59,677 nucleotides of DNA from Caulobacter endophyticus (GTDB lineage: Bacteria > Pseudomonadota > Alphaproteobacteria > Caulobacterales > Caulobacteraceae): assembly GCF_003116815.1 (NCBI RefSeq), contig NZ_QDKQ01000039.1, forward strand, positions 1 through 59,677, in the 5' to 3' direction. Of this stretch, positions 25,762 to 37,090 are shown piece by piece. The number at the start of each line of letters is the position of its first letter. Positions within the stretch are counted from its first letter, which is position 1. Both the position numbers and the translations under genes were made by a program. Below the pieces are notes generated by a model. It was not told where the DNA came from. It saw only the letters and a list, made by a program, of their open reading frames with translations, and did not search any database.

Positions 25762-28700
25762 GGACCGCCCCCGCGATCGGGGCGCTGGCGGCGACCTTGA
25801 TCGCGGCCACCTCCGCCCTGGCGGCCGCGCCCGAGCGACGGTTCGCCTTCGATCAACCGGCCCAGCCGCTGGCCACCGCGCTGCTGGCGGTGTCGGCCCG
25901 CACCGGCGCGGTGATCGCCGCCCCCGCCGACCTGACCGCCGGCCGCCGCGCCCCGGGGCTGACTGGCGCCATGCCTCTGAGCCAGGCCCTGCGAACCCTG
26001 CTGGCCGGCTCGGACCTGGACTTCTCGATCTCCACCTCAGGGGTCGTAACCCTGAAACGCCGAAACGAAGCCGTAGCCACCGCCCCGCCGACGCCGGTGC
26101 GCCCAGCGGCGCCGCCGATGGAGGAGCCTACCCTGATCACCCCGATCAGTGTGCTGGCCCGCCCCCTGGCCGAACCGGCGAACGAACAGGCGCGCGATGT
26201 TCCCGCCCAGGTCGACGTCCTGCTGGAGGAGCAGCTTCGTGGCGCCGGCGCGTTCGGCCTGGCCGACGCGTTGCGGCAGATGCCCGGCGTCGCGGCAGGG
26301 CCAGAGGCCGGCGAGGCTCGCCAGATCGCCGTGCGCGGCGTGGGCGGCCGCTTCACCCGCGTGCGGGTCAACGGCATGGAGACCCTGGCCACCTTCGGCG
26401 CCAGCAACGCCGTCGGCGGCACCAATCGCGGGCGCGCCTTCGACTACAACATCTTCGCAGCAGACCTCTTCAAGCAGGTGCGGCTGCAGAAGACCGCCTC
26501 GGCCGACATGGACGAGGGCTCGCTGGGCGCGACGATCGACATGCGCACCCGTTCGCCATTGGAGCTGCCGCGCCGCCATGCGGTGTTCAACGCCGAGGCC
26601 GGCTACCAGACCCTGTCGCGCGAGGCCCGGCCCCGGGTGTCGGCGGTGCTTTCGCAGCGCGACGCAGCCGGCCGGTTGGGCCTGCTGGTCTCGGTCGCCT
26701 ATTCCGGCCGCTCGGCGGTCGAGGCCGGCGCCAGCGCAGGCCAATGGGAGACCGGCGCCGCCATCGCGCCCGGCTTCGGCTCGGCCGCCGCGCCCCTCGA
26801 CCTCGCCGCCGTCAACGCCGCGCTGCACGCCCGCATCCCCCGCCTGGAGCTGATGGAGATCGAGCAGCGGCGCCTTGGCCTCACCAGTTCGCTGGAATGG
26901 CGGCCGGACGAAGCCACCCGCATCGCGCTGGACACGATCTACGCCGAGCTACGCTCCAGCCGACGCGAAAACCTGCTGGAGAGCTTCACCTTCCGCACGC
27001 CGGGCGCCTGCGCCGCCACGCCGGACCCGCGCTGCGGCATCAACGCCGTCGCGGTCACCCAAGGCGACATCGCCCTGTTCGGCGGCCGCAAGCCGGTGCT
27101 GATCGCGGGCCGCTTCGACAATGTCGATGTTCGCTCCGAGGCGCGCCGGGACGAACTGAACACCATCTTCCGCCAGACCACCCTGGCGGCGACGCACCGG
27201 TTCCGCGAAGGACTCGAGGGCCGGCTGCTGGCCGGGTTCAGCCGCTCGGACTTCAGCAACCCGGTGCAGCAGACCCTCTATCTGGAGCAGTTCGACGTCG
27301 ACGGCTTTTCCTACGACTTCTCCGACCGCGACCGGCCCGCCCTGGGTTTCGGAAATGCCGACCTCGCCGCGCCCGGCGCCTGGTCGCTGAGCGAGTTCCG
27401 CTCCGACCCCAACTGGGTCGATAACAGCTATCGGTCGCTGGCCCTGGACCTGGAAAACCGCTCGGGCGTCGTGGACTGGCGCGTCGGCGTGCTGGCCAAG
27501 ACCTATCGCAATGTCGGTTCGGCCCGGATGCGGTCGGACGGCGGCGTCGGCAACGTCAATGCCGACCTGCCGGCCAGCCTGCGCGATCTGGCCGTCGCCG
27601 ACTATGCCCGGCTGGTCGGCCAGGGCGTCGACTTCGGCGTCGCCGGCGCGCCTAGCCGCTGGCTGGCGATCGACACCGTCACGGCCCTGGCGAAGGCCTG
27701 TCCGATGGGCTCGTGCCCAGGCTTCGAGCTGAGCCCCGCCCCGGTGGCCGGCCTGAACTACGATGTGACCGAGCGCTCGGACGCCGCCTTTCTGCAACTG
27801 GCCCTGCCCCGATCAGCCTCACGCCGGTTCTGGGGCGAAGCCGGCGTGCGGGTCGTCCATGCCCGGATTAGCGCCGCCAGCCTGAACATCGGCCCGGACG
27901 CCGTCGCGCGCTGGACCAGCGCCTCGAACGGCTACTGGTCCACCCTGCCCTCGCTGAACCTGGCCTGGAGCCTGTCGCCAGAGGCCGTCCTGCGCTTCGG
28001 CGCGGCGCGGGTGATGGTGCGCCCCGACCTGATCAGCCTGCGGCCGGGCGTCAGCATCTCGACCACTGGCGCCAAATCGGTCTCGTCAGGCAATCCGGAC
28101 CTGCGACCGACCCGCGCCGACGCCTTCGACCTGTCTCTGGACTGGCGCCCTCGTCCGGGCATGCAGCTGTCGGCGGCCGTCTACCGCAAGTCCATCGCCA
28201 CAACGGTGCAGGGCACGAGCACGCGGCCAGCGACGTTTTCAGCCAATCCCTTCGGCCTGCCCGACAGCGTGGCCGTCGCCGCCTGCGGCGCGGCCCTGGA
28301 CTGCTCCCCCGACCTGCCGATCTGGCAGTTTTCGCGACCAATCAATTCGGGCCCCGGCAAGCTGACCGGCGTGGAGGTGTCGTTCCGCGCTCCGCTGGGC
28401 GAGACCTGGACCATCCAGGGCGCGGCCGCTTACACGCGCACCGTGGTGCGACTGCTCAACCAGTCCGGCGCATGGGTCGATATGCAGGACGCCCTGGGCG
28501 CGCCGCGCCTGGCGGCCAATCTCGGTCTGGCCTACCAGAAGCCGGGCCTGGAGGTGCGCGCCGGTCTCAGCCATCGCAGCCGATACCTAGCCACGGTCCC
28601 CGCCCCCAACGGCGGCGACGTTGACGGCGTGGATCCGCTGACCACCCTGGATGCGGCGGCCAAGCTCACCCTGTCGCCGCGCCTGACCCTCAGCGCGGAA

Positions 28701-28814
28701 GCCGCCAACCTGACAGACGCCTATCAGCGCCAGTTCAGCGACCGGACCCTGATCCCGACCTATCGCCACCACACCGGCCGCGAGTTCCGCCTGGGCCTGC
28801 GCTGGACGATGTAG
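25758..28814 (+). CDS. TonB-dependent transducer with STN domain, FecA-like
   Basis: 1018 aa. ATG lies in the ATGA overlap with the FecR-like gene. A signal peptide (APAIGALAATLIAATSALAA) is followed by an STN signalling domain at about 28-105 (RFAFDQPAQPLATALLAVSA, DLDFSISTSGVVTLKRR), the module that passes substrate signals to FecR. The plug is of the long-TBDR type (LADALRQMPGVAAGPEAGEA, IAVRGVGGRFTRVRVNGMET, ADMDEGSLGATIDMRTRSPL), and the barrel ends EFRLGLRWTM. A substrate-sensing receptor that can autoregulate through the sigma factor. Because the plug resembles carbohydrate TBDRs rather than siderophore receptors, the ligand may be a glycan rather than iron (inference). Confidence 0.93.
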   Translation: MRTAPAIGALAATLIAATSALAAAPERRFAFDQPAQPLATALLAVSARTGAVIAAPADLTAGRRAPGLTGAMPLSQALRTLLAGSDLDFSISTSGVVTLKRRNEAVATAPPTPVRPAAPPMEEPTLITPISVLARPLAEPANEQARDVPAQVDVLLEEQLRGAGAFGLADALRQMPGVAAGPEAGEARQIAVRGVGGRFTRVRVNGMETLATFGASNAVGGTNRGRAFDYNIFAADLFKQVRLQKTASADMDEGSLGATIDMRTRSPLELPRRHAVFNAEAGYQTLSREARPRVSAVLSQRDAAGRLGLLVSVAYSGRSAVEAGASAGQWETGAAIAPGFGSAAAPLDLAAVNAALHARIPRLELMEIEQRRLGLTSSLEWRPDEATRIALDTIYAELRSSRRENLLESFTFRTPGACAATPDPRCGINAVAVTQGDIALFGGRKPVLIAGRFDNVDVRSEARRDELNTIFRQTTLAATHRFREGLEGRLLAGFSRSDFSNPVQQTLYLEQFDVDGFSYDFSDRDRPALGFGNADLAAPGAWSLSEFRSDPNWVDNSYRSLALDLENRSGVVDWRVGVLAKTYRNVGSARMRSDGGVGNVNADLPASLRDLAVADYARLVGQGVDFGVAGAPSRWLAIDTVTALAKACPMGSCPGFELSPAPVAGLNYDVTERSDAAFLQLALPRSASRRFWGEAGVRVVHARISAASLNIGPDAVARWTSASNGYWSTLPSLNLAWSLSPEAVLRFGAARVMVRPDLISLRPGVSISTTGAKSVSSGNPDLRPTRADAFDLSLDWRPRPGMQLSAAVYRKSIATTVQGTSTRPATFSANPFGLPDSVAVAACGAALDCSPDLPIWQFSRPINSGPGKLTGVEVSFRAPLGETWTIQGAAAYTRTVVRLLNQSGAWVDMQDALGAPRLAANLGLAYQKPGLEVRAGLSHRSRYLATVPAPNGGDVDGVDPLTTLDAAAKLTLSPRLTLSAEAANLTDAYQRQFSDRTLIPTYRHHTGREFRLGLRWTM

Positions 28815-29158
28815 CCGCCACGCTCATCAGCGCGAATGACCTGCGCTCAACGATCAGCTGCTCATCAGCAACCGCAGAATTACTCATATGCTCGTGCGGC
28901 CATCATCATCCGCCCGCAGACAACCTGAATATCCATCAAATTCAATGCCCAAACAATTCCGGGCGAAACGCTGAAAGACGAACCTAAGACGAACGTAGTT
29001 TTTCTGAATACCCAGAAGACACGAGGCGGCAGCCGAATACCGCCTGGAAGCGATGCATAGCGCTGCTTCCTTCTTTGGCGACTTCCCCGCGTTCACTCTG
29101 GCCGCCGCCTCGGCGGCGGCCGCTTCTTGGGGAGGTCCTAGTCGGGGCGTTCTCAGTC
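28815..29158. other. Intergenic region before the amine oxidase operon
   Basis: 344 bases with an AT-richer part at about 28880-29010, presumably the promoter. A perfect 10-bp stem (GGCCGCCGCC / GGCGGCGGCC, 29100-29121, two-base loop) ends eight bases before GGGGAGG at 29129-29135. It could affect translation or early termination of the operon. No gene is supported. Confidence 0.5.
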
Positions 29159-30745
29159 TTGGTCAGCCGTCGTTCGTTCATCACTCGCGCCTTCACCCTC
29201 GGAGGCTTCGCCGCCGGCTATGCCGCGCTCCAGGGTCTGGGCCTGACGTCCGCCGCCTTCGCCCAGGACGCCCCGGACCTGCCGCGCGACTTCGGCAAGG
29301 GCCGCTCGGTCGTCGTGCTGGGGGCCGGGATCGCCGGTCTGGTCGCCGCCTACGAGCTGGAACGCGCCGGGTTCGCCGTCACCGTCGTCGAGGCTCGCGA
29401 AAGGGTCGGCGGCCGCAACTGGACCATCCGCGGCGGCGACCGCGTCGAGACCCTGGACCGGCCAGACCAGACCGCCGGCTTCTCGCCCGGCCTCCATTTC
29501 AACGCCGGTCCCGCCCGCCTGCCCAGCCATCACCAGGGCGTGCTGTCCTACGCCAAGGTCCTGAACGTGCCGCTGGAGGTCGAGGTCAATTCCAGCCGCA
29601 GCAGCCTGCTGCAGTCCGACGCGGCGTTCGGCGGCAGGCCAATCCAGCAGCGTCAGGCGATCAACGACCTGCGCGGCGGCCTTTCGGAACTGCTGGCCAA
29701 GGCCACGCGCGGCGGCGGCCTGGACCGGGAGCTTTCCGCGCCCGACAAGGAACGTCTGCTGGCCTTCCTGAAGACCTATGGCGACCTCGACGCCGGCGGC
29801 GCCTACAGGGGATCGGAGCGGTCCGGCTACGTCACCACGCCCGGCGCGGCCGACCAACGGGGCGTGGCCCGTCCGCCGCTGCCGCTGCGCGACCTGCTGT
29901 CCGACGACACCCTGCCCTACGCCCTGTTCGAGGAGAACATCCTCATGCAGGCCACCATGCTGGAACCGACCGGCGGCATGGACGCCATTCCCAAGGCCCT
30001 GGCCAAGGCGCTGAAAGGGCCCATCCTGTTGAACGCAGAGGTCACCGCCTTTCGCCAGACCCCTCAGGTCGCCGAGGTTGCGATCCGCGATAGCAAGAGC
30101 GGCGCGGCGCGCAAGATCGCCGCCGACTATCTCGTCGTCACCGTGCCCCTGCCAATCCTGGCCAAGGTGGCCAACGACCTGCCGGGTGAGGTGAAGGCCG
30201 CCATCGCCGGCGCCCGCTACGACAACGCCACCAAGGTGGCCTTCGACGCCCCGCGCTTCTGGGAAGCCGAGCAGATCTATGGCGGGCTGTCCTTCGTGGG
30301 CGGCGAGACCACGCTGGTCTGGTATCCCAGCGGCGGCTTCCACCAGCCGCGCGGCCTGCTAGTCGGCGCCTATACGGTAGGCGCGGCGGCGCGAACCTTT
30401 CAGGCGCGCAGCTTCGATGAGCAAGTCGCCGTCACCCGCGCGGCGATCGACAAGCTGCACCCCGGCAAGGGCCGCGACCTCACCGCGCCGCTGGTGATCG
30501 ACTGGAACCGCCAGGCCTTCAACCTCGGTCCATGGATCCACTGGGAAGGCGACGGCAACGATCCGGCCGCCTACGCCCTGCTGAACCAGCCGCAGGGGCG
30601 GATCTTCCTGTCCGGCGCCCATCTCTCGCAACTGCCCAGCTGGCAGGAAGGCGGCGTCGCCGCCGCCCGCCGCACCGTCGGCCTGATCGCCCAGCGCGTC
30701 CGCGCCGACCGCCTCGTCCTTTCCCGAACGGAGACCCGTCCATGA
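29159..30745 (+). CDS. Tat-exported flavin monoamine / L-amino-acid oxidase
   Basis: 528 aa if translation starts at TTG 29159, which gives a tidy twin-arginine leader (VSRRSFITRAFTLGGFAAGY). The start is uncertain: the frame is open further upstream and the good GGGGAGG is 23 bases away. The FAD Rossmann motif VVVLGAGIAGLVAAYELE, ARERVGGRNW and the C-terminal GRIFLSGAHLSQLPSWQEGG define the monoamine oxidase/LAAO superfamily: oxidation of an amine to an imine with H2O2 production. It overlaps by four bases (ATGA) with an exported RidA-type gene and is followed by a TBDR, suggesting uptake and oxidative deamination of an amine or amino acid in the periplasm. Substrate unknown. Confidence 0.85.
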   Translation: MVSRRSFITRAFTLGGFAAGYAALQGLGLTSAAFAQDAPDLPRDFGKGRSVVVLGAGIAGLVAAYELERAGFAVTVVEARERVGGRNWTIRGGDRVETLDRPDQTAGFSPGLHFNAGPARLPSHHQGVLSYAKVLNVPLEVEVNSSRSSLLQSDAAFGGRPIQQRQAINDLRGGLSELLAKATRGGGLDRELSAPDKERLLAFLKTYGDLDAGGAYRGSERSGYVTTPGAADQRGVARPPLPLRDLLSDDTLPYALFEENILMQATMLEPTGGMDAIPKALAKALKGPILLNAEVTAFRQTPQVAEVAIRDSKSGAARKIAADYLVVTVPLPILAKVANDLPGEVKAAIAGARYDNATKVAFDAPRFWEAEQIYGGLSFVGGETTLVWYPSGGFHQPRGLLVGAYTVGAAARTFQARSFDEQVAVTRAAIDKLHPGKGRDLTAPLVIDWNRQAFNLGPWIHWEGDGNDPAAYALLNQPQGRIFLSGAHLSQLPSWQEGGVAAARRTVGLIAQRVRADRLVLSRTETRP

Positions 30746-31218
30746 TCCGCAAGCTCGCCTTCGCCCTCGTTATGACCACCGCTTTCGCAGGGGGCTCGGC
30801 AAACGCCGCCGAGATCCGCCGCGCCCCGTCCTCGGGCGCGATCGCCATCACCCCCTCCGTCGCCGTGCCGGCTGGAACCGAACTGATCTTCCTCAGCGGT
30901 GCCCTGCCGACCATCGCCGACAAGGAAAGGCCCGGCGCGACCGAAGAACAGACCCGCTCGGTGCTGTCCAAGCTGGAGACGGCGCTGAAGGCCGAGGGCC
31001 TGGGTCACGGCGACGTGGTCAAGGCCACCGTCTTCCTGGTCGGCGACCCGTCCAGGGGCGGCGAGATCGACTTTTCCGGTCTCAACAAGGCCTGGTCCGA
31101 GGTCTTCGGCACGACCGCCCAGCCCAACAAGCCCGCGCGCAGCACGGTGAAGGTGGCGGGCCTCGTCCTGCCCGGCGCCCTGGTCGAGATCGAATTCGTC
31201 GCCGCCAAGACCCGCTGA
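30742..31218 (+). CDS. Exported RidA-family (YjgF/YER057c/UK114) protein
   Basis: 158 aa. ATG overlaps the oxidase stop (ATGA). Signal peptide MIRKLAFALVMTTAFAGGSA to NAA. The RidA fold has LIFLSGALP, TRSVLSKLETALKAEGLGHG, DVVKATVFLV and PARSTVKVAGLVLPGALVEI. R133 occupies the position of the arginine that binds the carboxylate of 2-imino acids in active RidA, and the acidic VEIE pair is also present. RidA enzymes hydrolyse reactive imines or enamines. Coupled to an amine oxidase that makes imines, the pairing is chemically sensible. RidA proteins are usually cytosolic, so the leader is notable. Confidence 0.88.
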   Translation: MIRKLAFALVMTTAFAGGSANAAEIRRAPSSGAIAITPSVAVPAGTELIFLSGALPTIADKERPGATEEQTRSVLSKLETALKAEGLGHGDVVKATVFLVGDPSRGGEIDFSGLNKAWSEVFGTTAQPNKPARSTVKVAGLVLPGALVEIEFVAAKTR

Positions 31219-31312
31219 CGGGCCGCGCGACAACAAGAACCGCAGCGCGACGGGGCCGCTTCACCGGCCGATCGCGCATCCCAACAATCTGAAGCTTTCA
31301 TCGGGGGATAGG

Positions 31313-33757
<2,445 letters not shown>

Positions 33758-33763
33758 CGGCGT

Positions 33764-33792
33764 GGGACCTCCAGGCTCGTTCCGGAGGTCCC
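33764..33792. terminator. Hairpin between convergent TBDR and GH35 genes
   Basis: GGGACCTCC (33764-33772) pairs with GGAGGTCCC (33784-33792) in the 42-base gap between two stop codons. There is no T run on either side, so it is a bidirectional stop or stabiliser at best. Confidence 0.45.
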
Positions 33793-33799
33793 GTCCTGC

Positions 33800-35449
33800 C
33801 TAGCGATAGCGGTAGAACTTCACCCGCTGAATCTGAAACTGGTCGGGCGACAGGCGGATGTGCCGGCCCTGGTGGGTCTGGTCGCCGTTCAGCAGGCGGC
33901 CGGCAACCCAGCGCCCCTGGGCGTCGAAGACGCCCTCCTCGGCCTTGTCGATACCGGCCAGCGGCGGCCCCTTGCCGCTTCCGGCGAAGGTCACGACGAT
34001 TCCGCGCCCGGCGATCAGGTACTCCTCCGGACCCGTCTGGATGATCAGGCCGCCGTGGGTGGCGGGCTTCTGCGCGGCCTTCGGCGTCCAGGGATCGATG
34101 AAGCCGACCTCGAAGCGATAGTCGCCCATCACCTGGCTGACCGGCGCATCCTGAACGGTCCCGTCCTCCAGCACGCGCGGCTTGAAGCCGCCCATCGTGC
34201 CCTTGCCCTGGGCGGTGAGCAGGGCCGGCGTCAGCTGGCGCAGGACGTCGTAGGCGTCGGCGATGGCCTTGTGCTCCTCGGCGCTGACGCTCTCGATGGC
34301 GAAGGGCGAGAAGCCAAGGGCTTCTAGCCTGCCGAAAGCGTAGAAGGCGTTGGCCGGGGTCTCTGGGGCGCTGGCGTTGTTGGCCTCGGGCACGAACAGC
34401 GCGTTGTCGGGGCGCACGAAGCGCGCGGCCAGATCGCTGAAGTTGGGGAAATAGATGTCGGGCGACAACAGGTCGAGGCTGGGCGCGCCGGCCTTCCAGA
34501 CGTCGAGCAGATGCGGCAGCGGCCCGCCGCTGGGATACTCGCCGGGCTTCTTGCCGGTGCGGTTCAGGGCCGCGTTGACGTACATCGGCAATGGATAGAC
34601 GGCCTTGCCGGCGACGGTCACGGCCTCGGCGTAGCGGGCATAGGACCAGGCGGTGAACACCTCCTGGCCGGCCTCGTCGGCGCCGAACACCGCGGCCCAA
34701 CTTCCCTTTTCCTTGCTTCCATTGCGCTTCCAGAGATCGCGCAGCTCAGGCTCGATCGCCTCGCCGCCGCTCCTGAGCTTCTGGATCAAGGCTAGCGGAA
34801 CCTGACCGGCATAGGCCGCATCGGCCGCCGCCCCGTGCTCCCGCGCCGACGGCAGCATGCCGATTTCGTTTTCGACCTGGACCATCAGCACCGTACTGCG
34901 CCCGCTGTCGACCTTCTTGATATACGCCAGCAGCGCGGCATAGGCCCTGGCGTCGGCGACGCGTGTGTTTTCCGAGAAGGCCGAGAGGATCTCGACAGTC
35001 GAGCCGTCCTGCGCCCGCACGCGCGGGAACCGCGCCTGGTCGCGCTTCACCCAGGCCGGGACATAGGTCGACATGCTGTTCTTCCAAGCCCCGAACCACA
35101 GCAGGACAAGCTTCATGTCCTGGGCCCGGGCGTCGGCGATCAGGTCATCGACGCTGGAAAAGTCGTAAGAGCCTTCCTTCGGCTCGATCAACTCCCACGA
35201 GACGGGCGCCAGAACGGTGTTGAGGTTCATCGCCTTCAGGCGCGGCCAGTGCCTGGCCATGTAGGCGCGGCTGGAGGCGCTGGAGTTGCCCAGTTCCCCG
35301 CCCAGGATAAGCATCGGCTTGCCATCGACGACGAGGCGTGCGGCTGTTCCGTGCTTTTCAAGGCGGGGCATCTCGGCCGAAGCCACGCTGGCCGCCAGCA
35401 AGGCCATCGCCGCCACGTTCGCGCCGAGCCATGTGCTGAAACCTCTCAC
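33800..35449 (-). CDS. GH35-family (DUF5597-type) beta-galactosidase-like enzyme, exported
   Basis: 549 aa from GTG 35449, with GGGAGG five bases upstream. Signal peptide GANVAAMALLAASVASA. TIM-barrel blocks ILGGELGNSSASS, LNTVLAPVSWELIEPKEGSY, VLLWFGAWKNSM and VLMVQVENEIGMLP (likely acid/base E195), then DIYFPNFSDL and LFVPEANNAS (likely nucleophile E355). The C-terminal domain (about 450-549) has YLIAGRGIVVTFAG. This matches the GH35/DUF5597 group in polysaccharide loci; galactose removal from side chains is expected. A LacI-like operator (35481-35496) and a TGGTC-N-GACCA palindrome (35548-35558) lie upstream. Confidence 0.85.
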   Translation of the reverse strand: MRGFSTWLGANVAAMALLAASVASAEMPRLEKHGTAARLVVDGKPMLILGGELGNSSASSRAYMARHWPRLKAMNLNTVLAPVSWELIEPKEGSYDFSSVDDLIADARAQDMKLVLLWFGAWKNSMSTYVPAWVKRDQARFPRVRAQDGSTVEILSAFSENTRVADARAYAALLAYIKKVDSGRSTVLMVQVENEIGMLPSAREHGAAADAAYAGQVPLALIQKLRSGGEAIEPELRDLWKRNGSKEKGSWAAVFGADEAGQEVFTAWSYARYAEAVTVAGKAVYPLPMYVNAALNRTGKKPGEYPSGGPLPHLLDVWKAGAPSLDLLSPDIYFPNFSDLAARFVRPDNALFVPEANNASAPETPANAFYAFGRLEALGFSPFAIESVSAEEHKAIADAYDVLRQLTPALLTAQGKGTMGGFKPRVLEDGTVQDAPVSQVMGDYRFEVGFIDPWTPKAAQKPATHGGLIIQTGPEEYLIAGRGIVVTFAGSGKGPPLAGIDKAEEGVFDAQGRWVAGRLLNGDQTHQGRHIRLSPDQFQIQRVKFYRYR

Positions 35450-35480
35450 ACGAACCTCCCGATCTCAGCGCCTGCGCGCT

Positions 35481-35496
35481 TTGTTACCGCTAGCAA
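35481..35496. promoter_or_regulatory. LacI-like operator before the GH35 gene
   Basis: TTGTTACCGCTAGCAA fits the LacI-family consensus TG-N-TA-N-CG-N-TA-N-CA without mismatch and lies 32-47 bases upstream of the GTG start, where a repressor would block transcription. Confidence 0.55.
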
Positions 35497-35547
35497 TCGC
35501 GGAAAGCGGGACAGCTTGTCAAACTGGAAGTCATACCAATTTCAAGT

Positions 35548-35558
35548 ATGGTCGGACC
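35548..35558. promoter_or_regulatory. GntR/FadR-like palindrome upstream of GH35
   Basis: TGGTCGGACCA is a 5+1+5 palindrome of the TGGTC-N-GACCA kind recognised by FadR-subfamily GntR regulators. It is preceded by an imperfect CATAC...GTATG inverted pair (35531-35549). It lies about 100 bases before GH35 and close to the last codons of the halogenase at 35561. Confidence 0.45.
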
Positions 35559-35560
35559 AA

Positions 35561-37090
35561 TCAGACTGAGGCCGACGTGGCGGCGCGGGCGGCCAGACCT
35601 AGAAGGCCCGCCTTTTCAAGGTAGACGCCGTGCGGCGGCAGGCTCGCCGCGCGCTCCTGGATCGCCGCCCGGATACGGCCCAGACGCAGGCTAAGCTCCT
35701 CGGGCGAGATATTGTCGGCCACAGCGTGATAGTCGTTCGGCATCAGGCCCTGGCCCGCAAGGATGGCGAACCAGTTGGTCTCCTTGAAGAGCTCCCTCTG
35801 GTCGACCAGCACCTCGCCGCGCGCGCGGAAGACCTCCAGCCGCTGGTTCAGGCTGTCGGGCGGAACCATGGCCTGGCACCAGCGCCAGAACTCGGTGTCG
35901 TCGCGCTCGGTGACCTTGTAGTGGGCGATGATGAAGTCGCGGACCTGCTCGTACTCCAGCGCCATCTCGCGATTGAACTTGTCGACCACCCAAGGATCTA
36001 AGCCGGCCTTCGGAAACAGTGTCAGCAGCTTGGCTATGGCGGCCTGGACCAGATGGATGCTGGTCGACTCCAGCGGCTCCAGGAAGCCGCTCGACAGGCC
36101 GATAGCCAGCACATTGCCGATCCAGCTCCTGCGCCGGCGGCCGGCGGTGAACTTCAGGACCTTCGCATCGGCCAGGGCCGCGCCATCGAGCCGCTCGCCC
36201 AGCAGGCGCACGGCCTCGTCCTCGCCGATGAAGGCGTCGCTGAACACATAGCCGTTGCCGCTGCGATGCTGCAGAGGGATCCGCCATTGCCAGCCGGCCT
36301 CGCGGGCGGTGGCGCGGGTGTAGGGCGTCAGCTCGCCGGCCCGCTCGCAGGGCACGGCGGCGGCGCGGTTGCAGGGCAGCCAGCGGCTCCAGTCGTCGTA
36401 GCCCGCGCCCAGGGTCTCCTCGATCAGCAGCCCCCGGAAACCCGAGCAGTCGACGAAAAAGTCGCCGGCGATCGTCCTGCCGTCATCCAGCACCAGCCGC
36501 GAGACATGGCCGCTTTCACCGTCCCGCTCGACGGTCGCGATCCGTCCCTCGACACGGACGGCGCCCCTGGCCTCGGCGTAGCGGCGCAGGAAGGCCGCAT
36601 AGAGCGCCGCGTCGAACTGGAAGGCGTAGTTGATCTTGGGCAGGTTCGGAGCGGGCGGCGTGCGCATGAACCGGCCGCTCGCCGCCGCCAGGGTCTCGGC
36701 GTTGAAAGCGCCATGGTCCCAGTCGCCGCTCTGCCGCGCCCAGCGCAGCCAGAAGTGCTGGAAACCCACCCCGTCCATGTCAGCGCCGTAGAGGCCGAAC
36801 GGATGGAAATAGCGATGGCCCAGACGCCGCCAGTCGACGAATTCAATGCCCAGCTTGAACGTAGCGTTGGTCTCGCGGATGAAGACGTCCTCATCCAGAC
36901 CCAGCACCTTGTTGAACAGCAGGATCATCGGGATGGTGGCCTCCCCCACCCCGACCGTGCCGATCTGCTCGGACTCGACCAGGGTGATCGAGTAGCGCTG
37001 CGTTCCGACCGTCTGGGCCAGCGCCGCGGCGGTCATCCAGCCGGCCGTGCCGCCCCCGACGACAACGATGTTGCGGATGGGTCCGCTCAC
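35561..37090 (-). CDS. Flavin-dependent tryptophan-halogenase family protein (third of three)
   Basis: 509 aa, GTG start in a GTGA overlap with the preceding gene. FADH2-binding GGGTAGW at 12-18. The catalytic lysine of PrnA-type halogenases is present as K79 in NATFKLGIEF. The WxWxIP motif is WQWRIP at 267-272. The GFLEPLEST block contains the conserved glutamate (E341). These enzymes use FADH2, O2 and halide to form HOCl, which chlorinates an aromatic substrate. All signature residues are intact. Members of this family commonly sit beside TBDRs in Caulobacter/Xanthomonas-type genomes, where the true substrate is unknown. A free tryptophan substrate should not be assumed. Confidence 0.9.
   Translation of the reverse strand: MSGPIRNIVVVGGGTAGWMTAAALAQTVGTQRYSITLVESEQIGTVGVGEATIPMILLFNKVLGLDEDVFIRETNATFKLGIEFVDWRRLGHRYFHPFGLYGADMDGVGFQHFWLRWARQSGDWDHGAFNAETLAAASGRFMRTPPAPNLPKINYAFQFDAALYAAFLRRYAEARGAVRVEGRIATVERDGESGHVSRLVLDDGRTIAGDFFVDCSGFRGLLIEETLGAGYDDWSRWLPCNRAAAVPCERAGELTPYTRATAREAGWQWRIPLQHRSGNGYVFSDAFIGEDEAVRLLGERLDGAALADAKVLKFTAGRRRRSWIGNVLAIGLSSGFLEPLESTSIHLVQAAIAKLLTLFPKAGLDPWVVDKFNREMALEYEQVRDFIIAHYKVTERDDTEFWRWCQAMVPPDSLNQRLEVFRARGEVLVDQRELFKETNWFAILAGQGLMPNDYHAVADNISPEELSLRLGRIRAAIQERAASLPPHGVYLEKAGLLGLAARAATSASV

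Noticed and set aside
29053..30093. Possible leader peptide ORF before the amine oxidase (starts MHSAASFFGDF)
   Set aside because: It does not stop after the leader region but runs on for 346 codons in the wrong frame through the oxidase gene, so it is a shadow, not an attenuator peptide.
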